From a bacterium (GTDB taxonomy: Bacteria; Desulfobacterota; GWC2-55-46), in assembly GCA_004298725.1 (NCBI GenBank), contig SCQA01000101.1, positions 1 to 9,399 of the forward strand: a DNA stretch of 9,399 nucleotides, given 5' to 3'. Both the position numbers and the translations under genes were made by a program. The stretch's first letter is position 1. The number at the start of each line of letters is the position of its first letter. The notes below the pieces were generated by a model. That model was given only the letters and a program-made list of their open reading frames with translations, did not search any database and was not told the DNA's origin. Shown piece by piece: positions 5,987 to 9,399 of the stretch.

Positions 5987-8052
5987 ACGAACAACACGGC
6001 TCACTTATGAAAACCAGCCTGCCGAGGCTTCTCCATCTTATTTACACTCAAAACGACCCTACAGCCATGCTCGAAATAACGCGCGCGCCGGTTATTAAAC
6101 GTTTCTTTTTCAAAGACGGCGTGCCGGTTGCCGCCACGTCCAACGTGCTTGGCGAAGTGCTTGGCAGGCTGTTGCTTGCCGAAGGCGTCATTACCCAAAA
6201 AGACTATGAAAGCTCCCTTGAATTGGTGCTTAAGGAAAAAAAGCGCCACGGCGAGGTGCTTATAGCCGAGGGGCTTATAACGGCCGTTGAACTTGACGCT
6301 TTTTTAGCCCTTCAGCTTCAAAAACGCGTATGGAAACTCTTTAGCTGGAACGAGGGCGAGTACTCTTACACAACCGAAGCTACCGTGCCTTCTAACGCGC
6401 CCAGCCACCATTTAAACACGCCGCGCCTTATTCTTGACGGCATAAGCCTTGGGCACTACCCGCTTGTGTGGCTCAAAAAAGACCTATCCGTCTTTCTCGA
6501 TAAAAAACTTATCTCAAGCGCCCCGGCAGGCAGATACACCCTTGCCGACTTCGGCCTGACTATTCAGGAAACACGCTTTTTTAACTCTTTTGACGGCAAT
6601 AAAAGCCTTGAAGAAGTGCTTGCGATGTCAGACCTTTTAAGCCACAGGGCGCTTGCCCTCGCAATTACTTTTATTATCGCCCGTCTTATACGGGTTGAAG
6701 GCGTGCAAACAGCGGCTCCAAAACCCGTTCAAAAACCAAAGCCGCAACCGACAAAAGAAACCGGCACCATTACGCCGGACGCAAGGGTCAACGCCGAAAT
6801 ACTCTTTATGAAGGCAAAGACCGCCGTTATAAGCAACAACTTCAAAGAGGCCCACGAACTTCTCACGGAAATATTCGCGCTTAACCCGCAGGAAGCCGAA
6901 TACCGCGCTTACATGGGCTGGACGCTATTTAACATGGCCGCAAGCGGCCCAAGCGTGGCTGATAAGGCTGAAAAACTTATTAAAGAGGCGCTTGAGACAA
7001 ACAACGAGCTTGGCGAAGCATGGTTTTTTCTCGGCGCCGTGCTTTTAAAAAACAACCGCTTTGACGAAGCTATTAAGGCATTTTCCGCCGCCCTTGCAAA
7101 AGACCCGTGGATGCTCCGCGCAACAGCCTCCCTAAAATGCGCCGAAATTGAAAAAGCTGAAGTAACAAAAAATACTCCGGCTGAACAGATTGCCGTAAAC
7201 GAATACATCGAATTTTTCGGCCTGAGTAACGACCCTTTTTCCAGCGCGGCAACCGAAAATATCGTGTCGCTTTCCGTTGAACAAAAACTGCGGTTTGATC
7301 AGATGCTGACGTGTTTTAACGATAAACCCGGGCCTATACTTCTTCAGGGTAGGGACGGCATAGGAAAGACGACTTTAATTCTTGAGCTTCTAAGGCGCCT
7401 CTCCGGCAAGAAGCTTCAAGCCGCCATACTTTTAAAGCCGCCGCTGAAAGAAATTGATTTTATAAAAGCCGTTAACGCGGAACTTGCGAGGTCCGCCGGA
7501 GCGCAAGGCGCGAAGATATTCACGCGCGGCGACAAAGACGCCGTAAACACGGCAGGCGCAGGAGCCGACACAACCGCCATAAAAACGGAAATAGAAAAGC
7601 TCGGCGTACTGCTTGAGCAGATTACGCTTAAAGAGGCAAGCGCCCTGCTGATAATAGACCACGCGCACCAGATGACCACACCGTGCCTTAAGCTTCTTAC
7701 AAACATCTCTAAATTAAAGGGCTTGCGCCTCTTGTATGCCGGCGATTCCGGCTTCGCTCTTAAACTTAAAGACCATGCCTTCAGAGAGCTTGACCACGCG
7801 CTTACATCCCGATTCTCGCTTCAGAAGGCTTTTTCAAAAAACGAAACAAAGGCATACATAATGAAACGGCTTGTGTCCGTAACGCAGGCGTCGTGCCCCG
7901 TGGGAAAAGAACTATCGTTTACCGACGACGCCGTAACGGCCGTCTGCCAGAAGAGCTACGGTATTCCAGGCCTTATAAACAAACTCTGCTCGCAAATGCT
8001 TGCAAAGGCGGCTGAAAAGAAGATTTTTGTAATAGACAAAGACCTTGTCTAA
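5983..8052 (+). CDS. PATAN/DUF4388-like, TPR and ExeA-type AAA+ ATPase fusion protein
   Basis: Role unknown. Residues about 10-130 resemble the PATAN/DUF4388 domain of delta-proteobacterial signalling proteins, including a duplicated LLLAEGVIT / VLIAEGLIT element like that in GspE N-terminal regions. A helical stretch to about 240 and a Pro/Lys/Gln-rich linker (245-258) follow. TPR-like helices occupy about 268-385. An ExeA/GspA-type AAA+ module runs from FFGLSNDPF (411-419) to the C-terminus. Walker A is intact (GRDGIGKT, 456-463, K462). Walker B reads LLIIDHAHQ, with H560 where the family has catalytic Glu, and GIPGLIN (660-666) has Gly663 where it usually has Arg. ExeA works in secretin assembly and is membrane-bound with a peptidoglycan-binding domain; neither feature is evident here, so a cytosolic switch or scaffold is inferred. 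The TTG start (5983) overlaps the glnE TGA and has AGGAA five bases upstream; an ATG at 6007 lacks such a site. Confidence 0.85.
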   Translation: MNEQHGSLMKTSLPRLLHLIYTQNDPTAMLEITRAPVIKRFFFKDGVPVAATSNVLGEVLGRLLLAEGVITQKDYESSLELVLKEKKRHGEVLIAEGLITAVELDAFLALQLQKRVWKLFSWNEGEYSYTTEATVPSNAPSHHLNTPRLILDGISLGHYPLVWLKKDLSVFLDKKLISSAPAGRYTLADFGLTIQETRFFNSFDGNKSLEEVLAMSDLLSHRALALAITFIIARLIRVEGVQTAAPKPVQKPKPQPTKETGTITPDARVNAEILFMKAKTAVISNNFKEAHELLTEIFALNPQEAEYRAYMGWTLFNMAASGPSVADKAEKLIKEALETNNELGEAWFFLGAVLLKNNRFDEAIKAFSAALAKDPWMLRATASLKCAEIEKAEVTKNTPAEQIAVNEYIEFFGLSNDPFSSAATENIVSLSVEQKLRFDQMLTCFNDKPGPILLQGRDGIGKTTLILELLRRLSGKKLQAAILLKPPLKEIDFIKAVNAELARSAGAQGAKIFTRGDKDAVNTAGAGADTTAIKTEIEKLGVLLEQITLKEASALLIIDHAHQMTTPCLKLLTNISKLKGLRLLYAGDSGFALKLKDHAFRELDHALTSRFSLQKAFSKNETKAYIMKRLVSVTQASCPVGKELSFTDDAVTAVCQKSYGIPGLINKLCSQMLAKAAEKKIFVIDKDLV

Positions 8053-8057
8053 TTTTT
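8033..8057 (+). terminator. Weak intrinsic terminator overlapping a stop codon
   Basis: TAGACAA (8033-8039) pairs with TTGTCTA (8045-8051) around the loop AGACC, and five T residues follow at 8053-8057. The stem is seven pairs with only two G-C pairs, so termination may be incomplete. It ends the plus-strand glnE/ATPase unit, and the stop codon TAA (8050-8052) lies in the downstream arm. A strongly pyrimidine-rich stretch (8053-8112, including a TTTTTT run) continues after it and may help release. Confidence 0.45.
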
Positions 8058-8162
8058 CTACTCAAAAGTCTTTTTTATTCTTTCCTTCTTTTGCTTTTCC
8101 TTCTCAATCTCTTATTGTATTTACGCGTGTGAATTAGAAACGAAGCCATGTAAGCAGGAGCG

Positions 8163-8198
8163 TCCCATGATGCGTTCCCGCGCTGGAGCATGGGAGCG
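8163..8198. repeat. REP-like palindromic repeat in a convergent gap
   Basis: Bases 8173-8198 form a near-perfect palindrome: 12 paired positions with two G-T wobbles and one C-A mismatch around a GG centre, with TTCCC in the left arm and GGGAG in the right. An overlapping alternative stem pairs TCCCATG (8163-8169) with CATGGGA (8189-8195). From memory the core, of the form GTTCCC-x-CGCTGGAGC-x-TGGGA, resembles a palindromic family scattered between genes in many proteobacterial, cyanobacterial and related genomes and often linked to REP-associated tyrosine transposases. No T-run follows on either strand, so it is not a standard terminator. No transposase gene is in the window. Confidence 0.55.
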
Positions 8199-8210
8199 AT
8201 AATTGAAAAT

Positions 8211-8237
8211 TAAAAACCCAAGCGCGTCAAACCGGGT
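8211..8237 (-). terminator. Possible weak terminator of the cation transporter gene
   Basis: On the minus strand ACCCGG (8232-8237, inside the last codons) can pair with TTGGGT (8216-8221) through four Watson-Crick and two G-T pairs around a ten-base loop. A TTTTTAATTTT run follows. The stem is short and wobble-rich, so the call is tentative, but a terminator is expected here because the gene converges on the plus-strand ATPase gene. Confidence 0.3.
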
Positions 8238-9078
8238 CAATATGAACAAACGTCTTTTCAATGGAGCGGAGCGCCTCTACGCTCTTTTCAACGTCTTTTC
8301 CAATGGCATGGGACGCAAGCGTTGACAAATCCTTGTCAACTTCTATATGCACCTCCACGTGTATGAAGTTGCCGACGTAATGCGCCCTTACCGTGTTTAT
8401 GGCCTTAACGCCGTCAACGTTAAGAGTAGCGGCCTTTACGTCCCGCATCATAGCCGGAGGCGGCGCCTTGCCCATCAGGTAATCTATGTTCTCAACGCCG
8501 ATTTTATAGCCCGTGTACATGATCCACAAACTTATGGCAAAGCCCGCAAGAGGGTCTAAAAGCGGATAACCGAGCACGACGCCGGTTATGCCGATAAGCG
8601 CGGCAAGCGCGACAAATACGTCCATCAAGGAATCTTTCGCGGTCGCAGATATCGCGGGGCTGTTTACAAGCCTGCCGACCCGCTTAAAATACCGCGACAT
8701 CAGGCTTTTGGATATTATCGTTACAACGGGCACGAGCAGGGCGAAGAAGCCTATCTCCGGCGTCTTGTCGTCAAGAATTCTTTCAATCGAGACGCGTATA
8801 ACCTCAAAACCGAGTATGCCTGCAAGCACGGCTATTATAAGGCCGGCTATCGGCTCGGCCCGGGCGTGCCCGAACGGATGGCCTTCATCAGCCTGCCTGC
8901 CTGAAATTCTAACGCAGATGAACGTGGCAACTGAAGCGGCTATGTCGTTGAGCGAATTAAGCGCCTCTGAAATGAGCGCTATAGAGCCGGACATAAGCCC
9001 GCCAGCGAGCTTTAAAACAAAAAGCCCGGTATTGCCGGCGATGTTTATTATTGTTGCGGTTTGTGCCGCTGAATTCAT
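8227..9078 (-). CDS. Cation diffusion facilitator family divalent-metal exporter, manganese-type metal site
   Basis: CDF proteins are inner-membrane dimers that export divalent cations in exchange for protons. This 283-residue protein is of normal length. It has six predicted membrane helices in the first 200 residues and a cytosolic ferredoxin-like C-terminal domain from about 200 (ending KTFVHIDPV). Family signatures include SGSIALISEALNSLND in TM2 and DEGHPFGHARAEP (64-76) after it. The intramembrane metal site should use N41 and D45 (NxxxD, TM2) and D149 and D153 (DxxxD, TM5). The zinc exporters CzcD and YiiP have His in at least one of these helices, whereas Asn/Asp/Asp/Asp resembles Mn exporters such as MntE. 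Mn2+, perhaps Fe2+, is therefore the inferred substrate. The ATG at 9078 is firm: an in-frame TAA directly precedes it, and AGG lies seven bases upstream. No metal regulator is adjacent. Confidence 0.93.
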   Translation of the reverse strand: MNSAAQTATIINIAGNTGLFVLKLAGGLMSGSIALISEALNSLNDIAASVATFICVRISGRQADEGHPFGHARAEPIAGLIIAVLAGILGFEVIRVSIERILDDKTPEIGFFALLVPVVTIISKSLMSRYFKRVGRLVNSPAISATAKDSLMDVFVALAALIGITGVVLGYPLLDPLAGFAISLWIMYTGYKIGVENIDYLMGKAPPPAMMRDVKAATLNVDGVKAINTVRAHYVGNFIHVEVHIEVDKDLSTLASHAIGKDVEKSVEALRSIEKTFVHIDPV

Positions 9079-9103
9079 TTATGACCTGTCTGGTGACATG
9101 TTG

Positions 9104-9115
9104 GCCACTGGTGGC
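9104..9115. promoter_or_regulatory. Short inverted repeat in the transporter leader, possible operator
   Basis: GCCAC (9104-9108) and GTGGC (9111-9115) form a dyad around TG, about 26 bases upstream of the transporter ATG and downstream of its promoter candidate. This position would suit a repressor site or a small RNA hairpin. The arms are only five bases, so chance is a real alternative. No yybP-ykoY (Mn riboswitch) architecture could be recognised in this leader. Confidence 0.2.
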
Positions 9116-9183
9116 ATTGAAATTCCCGCGAACTAACGTTAATAAAGAATAAGCCCGCATGAAAAAAGCGTTGCCATGAAGAG

Positions 9184-9212
9184 ATAATACCTGATTTATG
9201 CCGGTTCTTCAA
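9184..9212 (-). promoter_or_regulatory. Sigma70-type promoter of the cation transporter gene
   Basis: On the minus strand TTGAAG (9207-9212, 4 of 6) and TATTAT (9184-9189, 5 of 6) are separated by exactly 17 bases. Transcription would start near 9176-9177, leaving a leader of about 98 bases before the ATG at 9078. Nothing else that looks like a gene was seen in 9079-9280, so the transporter appears to have its own promoter rather than depend on the upstream same-strand gene. Confidence 0.5.
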
Positions 9213-9280
9213 CAGACCTGCCTTGCGGCTCCGCGTGGCGTTATACGTAACATTCTCGCCAAACCGCCAAACAATGCAGT

Positions 9281-9399
9281 TTATTTTATCGCAAGGGCAA
9301 CCAGAAACGCGCCGCGCTCAGGCGCGGCTTTTGCGCCAACTGTTTCAAAAATATCAGCCAGCTTCAGGTACACGCGGCAATTTATAGGAAGAAAAAATA
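9281..9399 (-). CDS. Probable 3' end of an unidentified gene entering from the right edge
   Basis: A minus-strand frame is open from the window edge to a TAA stop (9281-9283), giving 38 residues that end in RGAFLVALAIK. The residue mix is protein-like: alternating hydrophobic and charged helix (YLKLADIFETVG), then a terminal strand. The codon choice resembles the neighbouring genes. The terminal strand is reminiscent of class I SAM-dependent methyltransferase C-termini, but that is only an impression. An open frame of this length can occur by chance in roughly one case in seven, so the call is moderate. The gene shares the transporter's strand, about 200 bases upstream. Confidence 0.45.
   Translation of the reverse strand, partial: FFLPINCRVYLKLADIFETVGAKAAPERGAFLVALAIK

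Noticed and set aside
8957..9160. Minus-strand open frame overlapping the transporter start
   Set aside because: It overlaps the conserved transporter in another frame, its start has no Shine-Dalgarno site, and the translation resembles no protein family.
9079..9180. Mn-sensing yybP-ykoY riboswitch in the transporter leader
   Set aside because: It would fit the inferred substrate, but the leader is short and none of the conserved loop sequences or paired helices could be recognised.
9311..9332. Strong GC hairpin (GCCGCGC / GCGCGGC) followed by TTTT, terminator-like on the plus strand
   Set aside because: No plus-strand gene was found that would end here, the T-run is only four bases, and the hairpin falls inside the probable minus-strand coding end. 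It remains a possible 3' signal if that partial gene is not real.
9198..9399. Plus-strand open frame from an ATG at 9198 to the right edge
   Set aside because: It has no ribosome binding site, its start region overlaps the minus-strand transporter promoter, and its Ser/Ala/Arg-rich composition is typical of antisense to a coding frame. The opposite-strand partial gene is a better explanation.

Overview
The window looks like bacterial chromosome at about 50% GC. The best guess is a Deltaproteobacterium-like lineage (Desulfobacterota or a neighbouring phylum). Two things suggest this: a glnE-type bifunctional adenylyltransferase, and a PATAN/DUF4388-type N-terminal domain fused to TPRs and an ExeA-like ATPase, a style of domain shuffling common in that group. 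This placement is inference; there is no rRNA or other taxonomic marker here.

Layout: (1) Positions 1-103 lie downstream of clpB and hold a good minus-strand sigma70 promoter firing off the left edge, a small hairpin and perhaps the first codons of the next gene. (2) 104-2719, minus strand: a complete ClpB disaggregase. (3) 2720-2872: divergent promoter region between clpB and glnE. (4) 2873-5986, plus strand: glnE, the bifunctional adenylylating/deadenylylating enzyme acting on glutamine synthetase. (5) 5983-8052, plus strand: a 689-residue protein of PATAN-like domain, TPRs and an ExeA/GspA-type AAA+ module, overlapping the glnE stop and so probably co-translated with it; a weak intrinsic terminator straddles its stop codon. 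(6) 8053-8226: convergent intergenic gap with a pyrimidine-rich tract and a REP-like palindrome. (7) 8227-9078, minus strand: a cation diffusion facilitator whose metal-site residues (N/D in TM2, D/D in TM5) resemble the manganese-exporting subgroup. (8) 9079-9280: its upstream region, with a strong promoter candidate. (9) 9281-9399, minus strand: probable C-terminal end of another gene entering from the right edge.

clpB, glnE and the CDF transporter are ordinary housekeeping or stress genes and do not form one pathway. The least ordinary gene is the PATAN-TPR-AAA+ protein. Its Walker A motif is intact, but the expected catalytic Glu after the Walker B Asp is His, and the Arg of the family's C-terminal G-x-P-R-x-I-N motif is Gly. 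That suggests a nucleotide-binding switch or scaffold rather than an active ATPase. It appears to be transcriptionally tied to nitrogen-control glnE. No CRISPR array, tRNA, rRNA, insertion sequence or defence system was seen.
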